A stretch of DNA of 64,000 nucleotides from Rallus limicola. Its lineage: Eukaryota; Chordata; Aves; Gruiformes; Rallidae. The notes beneath the pieces were generated by a model. That model saw only the letters and a list, made by a program, of their open reading frames with translations, did no database searches and was not told where the DNA came from. The translations under genes and the position numbers were made by a program. Of this stretch, positions 13,974-25,175 are shown piece after piece. Numbering within the stretch: the first letter of the stretch is position 1; each line of letters opens with the position of its first letter. The stretch covers positions 36,510,146 to 36,574,145 of the forward strand of contig JAKCOZ010000001.1 in NCBI GenBank assembly GCA_022605955.1, in the 5' to 3' direction.

Positions 13974-15040
13974 TGGTAAGCCTCACTTGTAAGACTGTTA
14001 CAATATAATTTTGCTTTAGTGGCAAGTCTTTTCCTTAGCCTTTTTAAACAGTCTTCACATTTCAGTGCTACCACAGTATAAAATATTTTGGACAAAATCT
14101 GACCATGATCCTGACACTGAAAAGAGCTATGAAATTCATAGTAACACGCATATGTTAAAAAAGGCTATTACAAAAATTGCAAATCATGTTCTTAGACATA
14201 ACAAGATAAGCTGAACTCACAGGTACTATGGTACATGCAATCATCCACAAAAACATTTACTAAATACTGTTGTCCGTCTTTCAGAAACACGTAAGTGATT
14301 CTGGATGTTAAGAAGGACATAAAATGTTTCCAGTTTCCCCTGTTCCTGCTGAGAGAAGAAGTCAGCATCAGTTAGAGTAGCCTTGAGGAGGGAAAGGTAA
14401 GTGTTAGGATGTGGAGAAAGTTTGGGCACCTACACCTGCATTGATCCATAAATTATAGTTATTGATCTTCACTGTGTAAGTGGTAATATATGTAATTAAA
14501 TATTTTTTATCTGTAGAATTATGCACAAATTTTCTACAGCGCTGTTGAGATGAGCCACTTCATTATCCAAAATTCCTCCACAAGAAACATACAAAAACCC
14601 CCTCAAAGACTGAAAGTTTTTCTTGGATAATTAAAGCTATAAATATAGCTTGAGTTTTTAATAATGTAGGTAAATAACCTTCGGAGCAGTTTATTTAGGG
14701 ATATTGTGGGTTTATGTAAACAACTTGTGTTTTTCTAAAACACTTTATCTTATTCAGCGACAATTCTGTTTTGGCTGGAGGCAATATCTATCATGTGGCT
14801 TGTGTAGGAGCTCAGACTAGAAAATGGTGATGACCAGTTTTGTCCTGAAGACATATGATTATATTTTGCATTTTGTGTACTTTTAATTGGAACCTGTTTA
14901 ACAGAAACTTTCCAATTGGAAAAGAACTTGGAAGAGATATTTTCGTTGTTGGTCATTTCAGGAAATGTTTACCTGCCTAAAAATGACACTTATTGCTTTT
15001 TTCAAGTGTTTCGAGCTTCCCTTAACATCCATCCTAAAAA

Positions 15041-15127
15041 TCACAGAATCATATAAACAGAGAATGGTTTAGTTTGGAAGGGACCTTAAAGATCAGCTAG
15101 TTCAAATTCCCGATGGAAATCTGCCAT
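15041..15127 (-). mobile_element. CR1 3' end fragment, antisense
   Basis: Starts TCACAGAATCATA and continues with the AATGGTTTAGTTTGGAAGGG and GACCTTAAAGATC segments, which is the reverse complement of the standard avian CR1 3' tail. It has no coding content. It lies in upstream intergenic DNA about 2.3 kb before the CpG island. Confidence 0.8.
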
Positions 15128-15277
15128 AATGGTCTAGAAGTCTGTACATGAATTTTATGATCTACTAATGGAAGAGTATATTGGAGTACATATATGCAAC
15201 AGCTGATAACTCAGTTGCTGCAGGAAAACACAGTGTGTCTGATAGTTGTGGCCTACTTGAAAGGCTGTGGATGTTAA

Positions 15278-15335
15278 TCACAGATGGTCAGGGTTGAAAG
15301 GGACCTCTGAGTTATGTCTGAACTGCTCACTTCCT
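15278..15335 (-). mobile_element. Short CR1-like 3' tail, antisense, diverged
   Basis: TCACAGATGGTCAGGGTTG followed by AAAGGGACCTCTGAG resembles the CR1 tail in reverse orientation. It is short and diverged and lies 150 bp from a clearer copy. It could be a separate insertion or part of the same older event. Confidence 0.5.
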
Positions 15336-17400
15336 GAGATTTTTCAGTAGCATTTTAGAACAATATATATTTCAGAGGAAAGTAATAAAAAAAATATTTT
15401 ATATGAGTTGTGTGTTTGTTAGAATAATGTTGTACTGCCAGGAAGTGCTGTATGGTTGGATACATCTAGACCCATCTTTTTACAATCATTGCAGTCTTTA
15501 GTATGTAATGCATTTTAATGTGCTATTTCACTGAATTGTGCTTTATGTATATTAAATTATCTTACCTTTTTAAAATCTTATTTTCCTTAGGGTTACCTCC
15601 CACTGCCTCTGTTGCAATATGGCAGTATCAGCTGATGGTCCTCTTCCATTAGTTGCTTTAAACTCAATGCAGGCTACTACCCAGTTGAACCTTGGCAGGG
15701 CGAGCTCATCCCATCATCTTTTTCGAGAAGATAAACTGAGTGTCATGAAGTTTACCATGTGGGTTTCATAGATAAGGTTAAAAGAACCCCAAACGCCAAC
15801 CCTGGGTGGTATCGGCTCTTCGTAAGCACTTATTATCCAATGAAATATTTTGAAGGCAGGGTGTGTTTGGCTAAACTATCGCTCCTCCCACTGTTCTCTC
15901 CTACGTTTCCAGTTTCAGAAGGAAAAACACAAGCTTGTACGTTGTGCATGAGTCATACCCTCTCTTCTGCTACTGACTCACTTGGGAGTTTGAGGTAAGT
16001 TGCTCTACCTCATGTCTCAATTGCTCTGCCCTCAGGACAGCGAAGAGAGAAGGCACTATGGAAAGTTATGCAATGTTTTCATAGATGAAGTGTAGATATT
16101 GAGACCAATATTGTTATTAATATAATGCAGTAAAATAATAAATATGTGTGCCTCAAATGGATTTTTTACATAGCTTCTTCCCCACATAACACTTTTTTCC
16201 ATTTTGTCATGAGAAAGTTTAAATAAGTATTATATTCTACCAAAGAACATTTGAGGTTACTGAAATAGGTTAAAAATTATTGTACTTCTCAGAGGAAGGT
16301 ATATGCACCCTTCATTGCACTGTTGTCTTTTGCAACAATAATGACCAATAATAAAGCTATGTGGTGGTGCTAAACTGATGTCTTCTGAATTAAGAGAAGG
16401 ACTAGCAGTGTGTGGAGTCTCACACAGAACTGGCTCCTACTCAGGTACTCACACTTCATCATAGACAGTTTGGATTGCTGGGAAATGGTCAACTTTATGA
16501 AGTGAACTCATAATGCCTGAGCATATTTCTTAGCACTTTGGACATCAAAATATATACCCATCAGTTATAGCCTCTTATGTTAGGATGTAGAAGCTTCTTA
16601 TGTTAGGATGTAGATAGTCTATAACTTGCCTGTTTTGTCTTCCGACTTTTTTTTTTCCCAAAAAAGATACTTGGTTGTACACTGTAATGAGACGTGCTAC
16701 TAAAGTGTATTTATTAAATCCTAATAAAAAAATTTGCTTTTAAGTTTTAAGGAAGCTTAAACAGGAGCACATGTGGTTACAGAAAGGTGATAGACTGTCC
16801 ATAAGCATGCAGCTTATGGGCACGAGCACACAAGAGCAGTGATTGCAGTACTCTGTGGTGTGGGTAAGAGCAGAACATGAGTCAAATCAATCCATGCCAT
16901 GGGAAAGAAATGTGTTTCCTATACAGAGAAAGCAGAGGTAAGGACACTTGGGAGGTGATTGTAGAGGAAGTACTTTGCTCTCTGGGGCTTTGGTTTTGAA
17001 AATTGCTCGTTCTATCCCTTGTGCTCCTCTGAGTAGTTCTGAATTCCTGTGCCAAAGTCGTTTCTCGTAGACATATCTGTGTCTCACCAGTTCAGGTAGG
17101 AGAGCAGGTTAGGTTGTGTTAGAACCGACCTGACAGAGGGGTGGAAAGACCGGGAGGGCAGGTGTGGAGGCCTATGGCACTACATGTGCCTGGTTGCCCA
17201 GCTTCCGAGGCACCACCGGAAGGCAAACAATAACCGCAGCGGACAACTTCTGAGCCAGCAGTCGCACCATTAAAAGTGCCCCTGCACTGCTGCCAAGCGC
17301 TACAACTGCAAACTCTGTCCAGGCTTGAAAGCATGAAAGCCTCCCTTTCACGTCCACTCATGGGTTTTTTTCCCTCCTTTTCCTTCTTCCCTATTTCTGC
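15336..17400. other. Noncoding DNA just upstream of the CpG island
   Basis: No recognisable gene. A 51-codon frame from the ATG at 15619, after an acceptor-like TTTTCCTTAG, matched nothing I know. GC content rises from about 17.1 kb as the CpG island is approached. Confidence 0.6.
16573..16614. repeat. Tandem duplication, 23-bp period
   Basis: TCTTATGTTAGGATGTAGA occurs at 16573-16591 and again, identical, at 16596-16614. A small local duplication in upstream intergenic DNA. Confidence 0.9.
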
Positions 17401-17429
17401 TTGATGGGTTTTGGCCTCCTGGGGGAATT

Positions 17430-18130
17430 GCTGTGGCTGGAGGCCCGGCCCGGGGCGGAGGGCAGCCAGGCGCCCCACCGGCCGCCCCCCGCGGCCCCGG
17501 CCCCGCGCAGCCCAGCCCAGCCCGCGGGCCCGTCGCTGGCGGGCGGCGGGACCTGCACAACGGCCGCCCTGAGCCGCAGCCGCCGCCAGCCGGAGCGGGA
17601 TGTTTCATCGTCCGGAAATGATGGAGAAGGAGTGACTGTGGCGGCGGGGGGACAGCGGGTGTGAGTGCCAGCTTCTGCGCGTCCCTGCCCGGGGGAGAAG
17701 ACCCGCGGGCGCGGGGCGGGCGGCGGGGAGAGGCGGAAGCCGCCGGAGGAGACGGAGCCGCGGCGGAGGCGCGGGGAGCGGCGCGGGGAGCGGCGCGGAG
17801 GTTCCCGCGGCCGGGGCGCGGGGGCGCGGAGGAGGGACGTACGCCGCGGCGAAGCGGGAGGAAATGCGGAGGTAGGGCGCGCCACGCTGCCGGCCGGCTC
17901 CGCCGCGGCGGACGGGGACCCCCGGGCGCCCCCCGGCCGTTCCCCCCTCGCCCCCGGGCGCCCCCCGCGGCCGGCCCGGCTCACGGCCTGCGGCCGCCCC
18001 CGCCGCACGGCCGCCGCCCCCCGGCCCCGCGGGTGCTCGCCACGGGGGGCGGGCGGCGCGTCCGCCGCCGCGCCGCAAAGTTCCCGCCGCTTCGTTGCTG
18101 TCCCTCCCCAGTCCCTCGCCCCCGAGTCGT
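17430..18130 (+). promoter_or_regulatory. MDFIC: CpG-island promoter of MDFIC
   Basis: About 700 bases of very GC- and CpG-rich sequence stand out sharply from the AT-rich surroundings. Visible sites include GC boxes (GGGGCGGAG at 17452, GGGGCGGG at 17713 and 18046) and an ETS-like CCGGAAAT at 17612. No TATA box is evident, which fits a dispersed-start CpG-island promoter. It ends about 120 bp before the first coding ATG, so it is the natural MDFIC promoter. The transcription start cannot be fixed from sequence. Long open frames on both strands here are an expected result of GC-rich composition and are not called as genes. Confidence 0.88.
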
Positions 18131-18163
18131 GAGTTTTCTGCATAAAATACATTAACGAGTCCT

Positions 18164-18249
18164 TTCATTTGCTTGTTCCTTCAGGGTGGCGTGTTAGTTT
18201 TGTTGGAGGGGGGTGCAGGCTCTTTATTACTCGGTGAGAGAGCTGGCAG
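18164..18249 (+). other. MDFIC: Probable splice acceptor and 5' UTR before the MDFIC start codon
   Basis: A pyrimidine-rich tract ending TTGTTCCTTCAG (AG at 18183-18184) is a strong acceptor candidate 65 bases before the ATG at 18250. It suggests a noncoding first exon inside the CpG island, with possible donors GTGAGT at 17661 or GTAGGG at 17872. Alternatively the whole region is one continuous 5' exon. In either case the TGA at 18235-18237 is in frame with the ATG and ends any upstream extension that includes this segment. A second AG, directly before the ATG (18248-18249), lacks a good pyrimidine tract. Confidence 0.5.
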
Positions 18250-18340
18250 ATGTCCCAAGTGAGAGAACCTCTTCCTCCGGGGCCTGAAGGGCCAGAGCAA
18301 GCTCCGACTGAAAACAGGTCTTTGATCTCTCTCCCTCGAG
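18250..18340 (+). CDS. MDFIC: MDFIC first coding exon (residues 1-30 plus 1 base)
   Basis: Encodes the N-terminus of the MyoD family inhibitor domain-containing protein. The ATG at 18250 opens a frame beginning MSQVREPLPPGPEGPEQAP, which resembles the Met-Ser start and Pro-Gly-Pro-x-Gly-Pro run I recall for mammalian MDFIC. The frame runs 30 codons plus one base to a consensus donor (GAG then GTAAGT) at 18341, so the intron is phase 1. The next exon joins in the same frame and gives Glu31. The segment is proline/glutamate-rich with no signal peptide or membrane segment, and is probably disordered. The start context is weak (C at -3, T at +4), but no other ATG lies between the likely acceptor at 18184 and this one. 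An in-frame TGA at 18235-18237 closes the frame just upstream. The N-terminus is poorly conserved, so this exon rests mostly on position, phase and splice sites. Confidence 0.85.
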
Positions 18341-18523
18341 GTAAGTTGCTTTAAAGTTTCTCTGTAATTGTTGCGCCTTTTATTTGAATGATACATCTAC
18401 TGATTTGTTTTGTGGGTTTTAACCCCTCTTCTCTTTCCCCTCCCTCCGACCTCCCCGCTTGGTGTAACTGTAACACTTTCTCTTCCACCTCTTTATTGTT
18501 TTAACCAGAATTTCCTATGTTAT

Positions 18524-18543
18524 AAAAAAAAAAAAAAAAAAAA
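18524..18543. repeat. Poly(A) tract, 20 bases, near the start of intron 1
   Basis: An uninterrupted run of A, 184 bp after the first coding exon donor. No retroposed sequence was recognised upstream of it. Confidence 0.95.
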
Positions 18544-21500
18544 GACAAGAAGAAAGGTACATTGATGGTGTTCAGTACTTGAAAAACTGCATTCAGAGGC
18601 AGATGCTGCTCCTTAAAAGCCTCCGTGTTTCTCAGCTTTGTGCTTGTGTTTAAAAGCTCTTCCCTGTGAAGTTCCCCTTCCAGGTCTTGCAGTAGACTGA
18701 GAAATGTTGATCCAGGAGCAGGAGCGTTTTTTCAGGTTGGCGGTCAATTTGCTGGTGGTTTTTCTTTCAGAGGTTACTCTGTGATGTTGCAGCTAAAACC
18801 AGTTTCTGAGAGTATTACTAACTTGTCTTGTAGCAGCTCTTCACAAGGTTGTTTAAAAGTGCATTCATCTGAAAGGGGAATTCTTTAAGTTAGATCTTAC
18901 TTGCATTTGCACAGAATACATTGATATTCTGGTCGCCTTCATGTAGGGAAGTTTGACAAGGTGTATTGCAGGTGGTCCTCAAATAGGGAAGTCCTGGTCT
19001 GTGAAGATGAGACTCAACTACTTATTTTCATTTGCAGTTACAGCTTTGTTTTCCAGAATTCTGACAGTAGTTTTAAAAGGCTCTGAAGAACAGACAAATA
19101 AGCTTGTTCAAAAACTGTAACTTTATTCATAACTGGTTAACTGGAGCAGATCCTGGTAAAGCAGTTGTGCAACCGTGGATTAAAGACACAGTCTTGTTTT
19201 TGTAACTTGGAAAATCAATAGCTATGTGAAATCAAAGTTGAAGACTCATTTGAGAAACCAGAAAGTATCCGTAGCTAAGTAAAAAATGTTCTGGCAGGGA
19301 GACAAATTGGCTTGTACTTATCTTATTGTTGGGGTTTTTTCTTGTCCTAGAGAATGACTCATAACTTCTAAACAGTAAAAAATAATAATAAAAAAAGATA
19401 CAGAAGATCAAGCATGCAGAACTGAACTGTTATAATCATGGGTGGGTTTTTTTTTTTCCAGAAACATCAGTATCTGTGATACATGGGTTTATTTTCAATG
19501 TGTTTTTTCTATCTGTCATGTGATCAAGTGACCACACTGGTTAAATTCTTCATGTAGGCCATACATCAAAGTTATTGAAGTTGTAAGTCAGGTGAACTAC
19601 GTAGCCTGGAAAGTGTCTAGTTTAACTTGAGGTTTCACTATGACATAAAGTCTTATGTGATTCCATTTTGTAAGATATTCAATACATGGTCTTTTTTATG
19701 AAAAGTAAGGAAACAAATACTGATCTATCCACAAACAAGTTAAGTGTAGAAAATCTGAATGACACAATTGCAGCTAACAGCTGGTGAGGTGTAGGATTAT
19801 AAAGTTACTTTCTTAGGGATCAGTATGGTGCAAACAAGTGTAATATATTGATTCAGGTTTGCTTGCTGGCCACACCTTTCAAGGCACACACTCAATTTCA
19901 AAGCATATGGATAGTTCACAGAAAAACATGTCTGATTTTCACAGAATGAAGCATTCAAACACATAATTTTTGTTCTAGTGAACTTAGATTTAAGGATAAC
20001 TGTGGATATTTGTTGCTTTTTTTCTAGTCTAAGTCTATTGGGGAAATGGGGGTGGAAAGAGGAAGAGGTGAGTTCATAACATTTCCAGTCTATATTCCAG
20101 CATTTCTGTTGTCAGCTTTGCAGTGTGTGGTAACAGGGTAAGGTAGTTCAGATATTCCAGGACTGAAGATGTAAGATAACATGTCTGAGACTTTCAACAC
20201 CCCCTAGTCTTCCTGTATTTCCCCCCTTGTTCCCCCAAGACATCCAAAAGTACACTGACTTCTGTAGAATTTGGTGATAATTTTAAAAGGTATGGTTGAA
20301 ATTGACATTTCTTGAAATAGGCAAGAGGTATTTGGAAAAATCTGTGATAATTTGAAATATTCACTCTTTACTGAGCATCACCTCATCATATTTATGCTAT
20401 GACTTCATAAGTTTACAGTAAGATACTTGAAATCTGTGTCTACCTAGGAATAAACATTCCTTAATCAGAAAAAAATGGTTTATGTTGTATGTGTAATAAA
20501 CTATTAAACAAATTCTAATGATAAACAATTTTTAATTGGTAATGGCATACTTTAATATGCTCTCTTTATTTGTTTAACTGGTTTAGATACCTTACATCCT
20601 GAGAACAAGCTACCTCTCGTCTGTAGTTCTGTGAGGTATCCTAAAAATATCCAGATCTTCAGAGTGCTCCTTCTCCTAGGTATTTTTCCATGAAAGGAAA
20701 ATAAAATTCAGCTACATTTTAAATATTCAAGAAATATCTATCCCACAACCTAAGAAAGTATTACAGAAGTAAAGCTTAGGCAGGTTGGGGGGATGTGCAT
20801 CAGTTGTGGAGATGATGAAAACTCTGGGTAGAGACATAGTTTGGCCTACAGATGTGGCATGCTATGGCTTTTGCAACTTAGAAGAATTTTTGTGTATTAC
20901 TTTAACCAACGTGCTCTCAACATCTCCCCTGTCACTGTTCTGCCTTGGCAGTTAATTTTTGATTTAATGCATAAATATTTGTGAAATTATTAGACTTTTC
21001 CCCTCTACCATTAGTGTGCTATGAGACACAGTAAATGAAATCATAGCTGCCTCTTTTGTGTCAGTGTCAGTACTCAATTTCAGTCTTTAAACCTTTATTT
21101 ATGTTAATAGAGTCTGCTGCTCTAAGGTACAGATGACAGGATGAAAGGTTTAACCTAATTTCTGCAAACATCTAGTTAATTTTTGCCACATCCTTCCAGA
21201 AGTGTAGCTCTATTCCTGCAGCCTTGTTCCAGACTGGTCATGGTTTTCTTCTCCTGTGGCTTCACAGGCCTTGGAATCAACTTATGATTACTTCTATGTG
21301 TGCCCTATGTAATGTAGTCAGAGTGAATTGTGTCATGTCTATGCTCAGTCCACTTCAATTTGGCTGGGATCAAGTATTTTCTGCACTGGTGGGTACCAAA
21401 ATAATGTCCCTAAACAAGGAGTGTGACATTTTGTGACCATTAGCCTCTCCACTGTAAGGAAAATCTTTCATACATTAGAAGTCCTGCCACGTTTATTGCC

Positions 21501-23654
21501 TGGACTATGGGTAGACTTTTTCCATTGAATCCTCTGCATTTGAATAAACCAGAGAATACAAGAGAGAAAGTCAACTAACATGGAACTATATTTGGAGAAC
21601 CAGGGCACCTTTTAGAAAATGTAGGCCTGTCATCTAGAAAGTATTGGGAATGCTTTTACCTTTCCTTGTTAGTAATGTAATTTAAGAATAACCTAGAATA
21701 ACAAGTGAATAATAGTTTTCTCAATTTAGAAAGAAAATAAATAAATAAACTTACCCCCTACCCCCAGTTATGAAATTGAGAATCACAACTACAAGAACTT
21801 CCTAATAACTCTTCATAAGATGGAAATCCACTAGAATTTTTATTTTTATGTGGTGGGGGAAGAAGATGGAGAAGTCTGATGGAAATATAAAAACTCAAAT
21901 TCTGTAAGTGACCATTCTCTCTGGTGTAAATCATACCCTTGTTTCTGGATGCAGAATGCAATTCTGATTTGCTGTCTGAAGAAACATATTCAGCAACTAA
22001 TATTTCCATTCAGAAAAGGAAAAAAAAATAATCATGTGCTCCTCTTCAACAGTGTGCTTCAAACTCCTTCATGTTTTCAGTGCTTAACTGCTTTCATGAT
22101 GAGGAGCACTAAAGGAACATGCTGGCTAGATGAAATGGGGTGACAGAAGACTCACTGTGGGGAATATCTGGACATTCTTGAAGCAACAAAGATTGCTATC
22201 ACCATAATTGTTGCACTTTACCAGAAGTGTCTCAGTGTTATGAGTAATGGATTTTAACAGTTAACCAGTGCACTGAGATTGCTCGAAGTTACCGAATGCT
22301 TCCTTGGTATTTGTGTTCCCACTTGTGGTCTGACAAGAGTTGAGTGAATCTGTGGTGTTTCATTGCTGTCAGTACTGAAGCATTTATTGAATGTTACTAA
22401 CATAGCTAAAACTTTCGTATGCATCTAACTCTAGTTTGTCATAAAAACATATTTTTATAAGTGTCTTCCTCTAGTTTGTCAAAAAATATACTTCTGCTTT
22501 CAGTTTCACATGCATGCCGTTCCAAGAAAGTGAATCATATCCACATGGGTGTGATAGGCTTCAATTTCATGGAGTTGACTGTAAAGTCTTGCATCAAACT
22601 GTAAATGCTTTTGTTCCATCTCATAGGCTAATTTTATGTCAGAATCTTTCTTCTCAAATTCCGTTTCAGGCCTTCAGAAGTTAGACATATCTTTGTTTTA
22701 AGCACGTGGTTTTTTCCCTCCTAGGTGGCATTCAGCAATGAGTGTGTTATGCTAGTGTTTTGATTTGGATGAGCAATGCAGTTTTGAAATGAATCCACTG
22801 TTCTCTCCCACTTTGGTTTGCATTGCTGAGTGATCCTGGGGAGTGACCTGGGCTGGATTCCTTTTGGACAAAATAACCTGGAAGATGCATTGTAGGAATG
22901 CACCTAATACACTCCAGCCACTAATGAGCCGTCAGTCTTTGGGATTAATTCTGAGAGCTAGTCCAAAGTAGAAAGCCCCTGGAACATGTGTAATATGGAA
23001 TGTGTCTGTAAAATCAACTCTCTCACTCTACAGGCCCACTTCTGTTGGCCCATGCTATTGCTAAGATAGACATAGCCACTGATTATTGCTTAGCTATTAC
23101 AGGAAGCTTGTGTTGTGTTCACATGTGAAACATTGTTGGATGAATGACTCAAATTTATAACTGACTCTATGACAGCATGACTATTTGTGAAAAGTCACTT
23201 AAGGAATTGAACTTTTTAATGTTTTTAATAGTACAGAGTACCTATTTACCTGTTGCTATTAGTTTTGAATTTATCATGAGTGAAATTTACTCAGGGTTGT
23301 CAGACTTGTAGTATATCCGTAGTTGTTCTGTAGCTTGCACCTGGAAAATTCTTTCTAAGAGCTGTCCTAGAAGTTCAGTTGAAATGATTTAAGAGACAGA
23401 TTTTTTTAAATGATTTTTTGAGACCATTGAAAGTTACAATGAGAGTTTTAAATGAAATAAAACCAATGTAGTTGTTTTAGCTTGAAAACAATTTAACATC
23501 TAAAATTCATGGATTTCAATTACATAAATTGGGAATTATCAATATTAATTAGTTTGTACAACCAGTTGTTGATGAAATGAGATGATTTCAAGTAAAGCAT
23601 GAACTGGAGTAGGCATTCTGAACAGGAATGGCACGGCTGAACTTAATTGTTATG

Positions 23655-23683
23655 TGAAATGCCTAAAAGTTTTAGGCATTTCA
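23655..23683. repeat. Perfect inverted repeat, 14-bp arms with 1-bp spacer
   Basis: TGAAATGCCTAAAA (23655-23668), one G, then its exact reverse complement at 23670-23683. It could form a cruciform or RNA hairpin. It lies in MDFIC intron 1 outside any recognised repeat. With a 1-nt loop it does not look like a microRNA precursor. Confidence 0.95.
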
Positions 23684-25065
23684 TGAAGTAGCTGGTGGGT
23701 GTTGCTGTTAATGGTTGCATTGTGAAACCTGGTATTATTGCAGTTGCATTGTGTTATTGCTGTGAACAGTGGAATTTTCAGTAGGAAATAGCATCCTCGG
23801 TGGTTCCTTGCCAAGGAGGATATTAATGAACAAAGGAAGTGTTGGAAGCACAGTGTTTGCCACACGCTCTCCAATCCCTCCCAACTGCTGTAGGCTTGAG
23901 ACACAGAACTGCTCTGTTATCTTTCCTTTGGAAACATTCCTCAACTCTTTTGTTCCTCACAGATCTACTTTTGTGGGGTGTTGGTTTGGTTTGGTTTGTT
24001 GGTTTTTTTCACTCTGATAATTTCTCATTTTGAAGAACAAAACTCTATTCGGAATGCTCTGAACTGCACGTGTATGTTTAAATCTGTGCCTGCTTGTTCA
24101 GGGATAGCTCAGGCCTCCCGAGGATTCATCTTTACATCCCTGCTGCTGGGTCAAGTGTTGGTGCCTAAGGAAGCTTTACTTTGCACTTGCATCTTTCCTC
24201 CACACTTCAGCAGTAAAACTGTAGGGGTGTTCCTGTCTCTGCATTCATTTTGGAGGTCCCAGTGAGTCCACTGTTCCAGTCCATTCTGCGTCTTCCTCTC
24301 TTCTTGACAAGAACGATGCACTCAGCCTTCCAGAAGCCTTTCCCAGTAGTTCCTTTTGCTATCCGTGTTACTTGGTGCATTCCACCACATTGCTGGTGAA
24401 CAGAAAATGAATGTGTCATAGCAACAAAGCCTTTGGTGGTTGCAGAGACAGGATTTTTAACTCGTTCCACATCCTCAGTGCCATTGTGACAATAGATAAA
24501 CTCTAAACCTGTTTCTCAAGTCCAGTTTGTCATGTTTGCCAGTCAAGCGCTTCTATTGTTCACATGTGGGAAGAGATACATAAGTGTATGTGTCATCTAC
24601 TGAATAGAGACCAGGTGCCAACACACTCTTGAGGATGTGCAACCCTATGCCCCTGTGAGCATGTTTCCATTTTTGCTGTGTGTTCTGGGATCGAATATTA
24701 CATAGTTACTGAGGCATCGACCTAAGATGCTTCATTAGAACACAGTGAGGCACATTTCTGCATAAGATCAAGAGACATAATAGCGTGAGGGAGCAGCTAG
24801 AGCCTCAATGTACAAATGGACAAGCACCTGGAGAAGAAAAGGTGTTTATTTGTCAAAGTTTCTTTGAGTTTTCTCCTGCAAATATACATGCATTACCTAT
24901 CCCTAGGATAGGTTTTACATATTAATGGGATGTCCATCTGATACGCTCGACATTTTCATCGAAAGATTTAGAATAAATGCAGCTCTGCGAAGAAGGGTTC
25001 TTCATTGGGACATTCTAAAAGTTTTCAGAAATTAGTGTGATCTGTAACCCAGCAACTTTATAAAG

Positions 25066-25175
25066 ACATAGAAGACAGGATTGGAAGGGATCTTGATAGA
25101 TTGCCTTGCATACCCTTCTTGCCTAACTACATGTGTCTGTCCTGACAGTTAAAACTATTTGCCAACTTTCCTTTT
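25066..25175 (-). mobile_element. Old CR1 3' end fragment, antisense
   Basis: A CATAGAAGACAGGATTGGAA stretch followed by GGGATCTTGATAGATTG looks like a worn CR1 tail in reverse orientation within MDFIC intron 1. The downstream part is only weakly CR1-like. Confidence 0.45.

Larger units (their letters stand above)
1026..15040. other. Upstream noncoding DNA, no gene seen
   Basis: AT-rich sequence with no open frame that looks coding (the longest, 104 codons, has no recognisable domain). It contains the inverted-repeat cluster at 6.58-6.93 kb, a repeat-poor AT-rich stretch with homeodomain-type TAATTA cores near 7.7-8.3 kb, and the simple repeats listed separately. Confidence 0.7.

Noticed and set aside
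15590..15771. 51-codon frame after an acceptor-like TTTTCCTTAG, considered as an upstream exon
   Set aside because: No recognised protein similarity and no clear donor in frame; it is upstream of the CpG island promoter.
17391..18168. Long minus-strand open frames (187 and 253 codons) and plus-strand frames over the CpG island
   Set aside because: Pro/Ala/Arg/Gly-rich translations in overlapping frames on both strands are expected from extreme GC content. No motif or conserved domain was seen, and the MDFIC frame is separated from them by stops.
23655..23683. MicroRNA precursor
   Set aside because: The hairpin is only 14 bp with a 1-nt loop, too short and with no room for a mature duplex and loop.
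23979..24010. TTTGG-rich run considered as interstitial telomeric repeat
   Set aside because: The unit is TTTGG/TTGG, not TTAGGG, and only a few copies are present.
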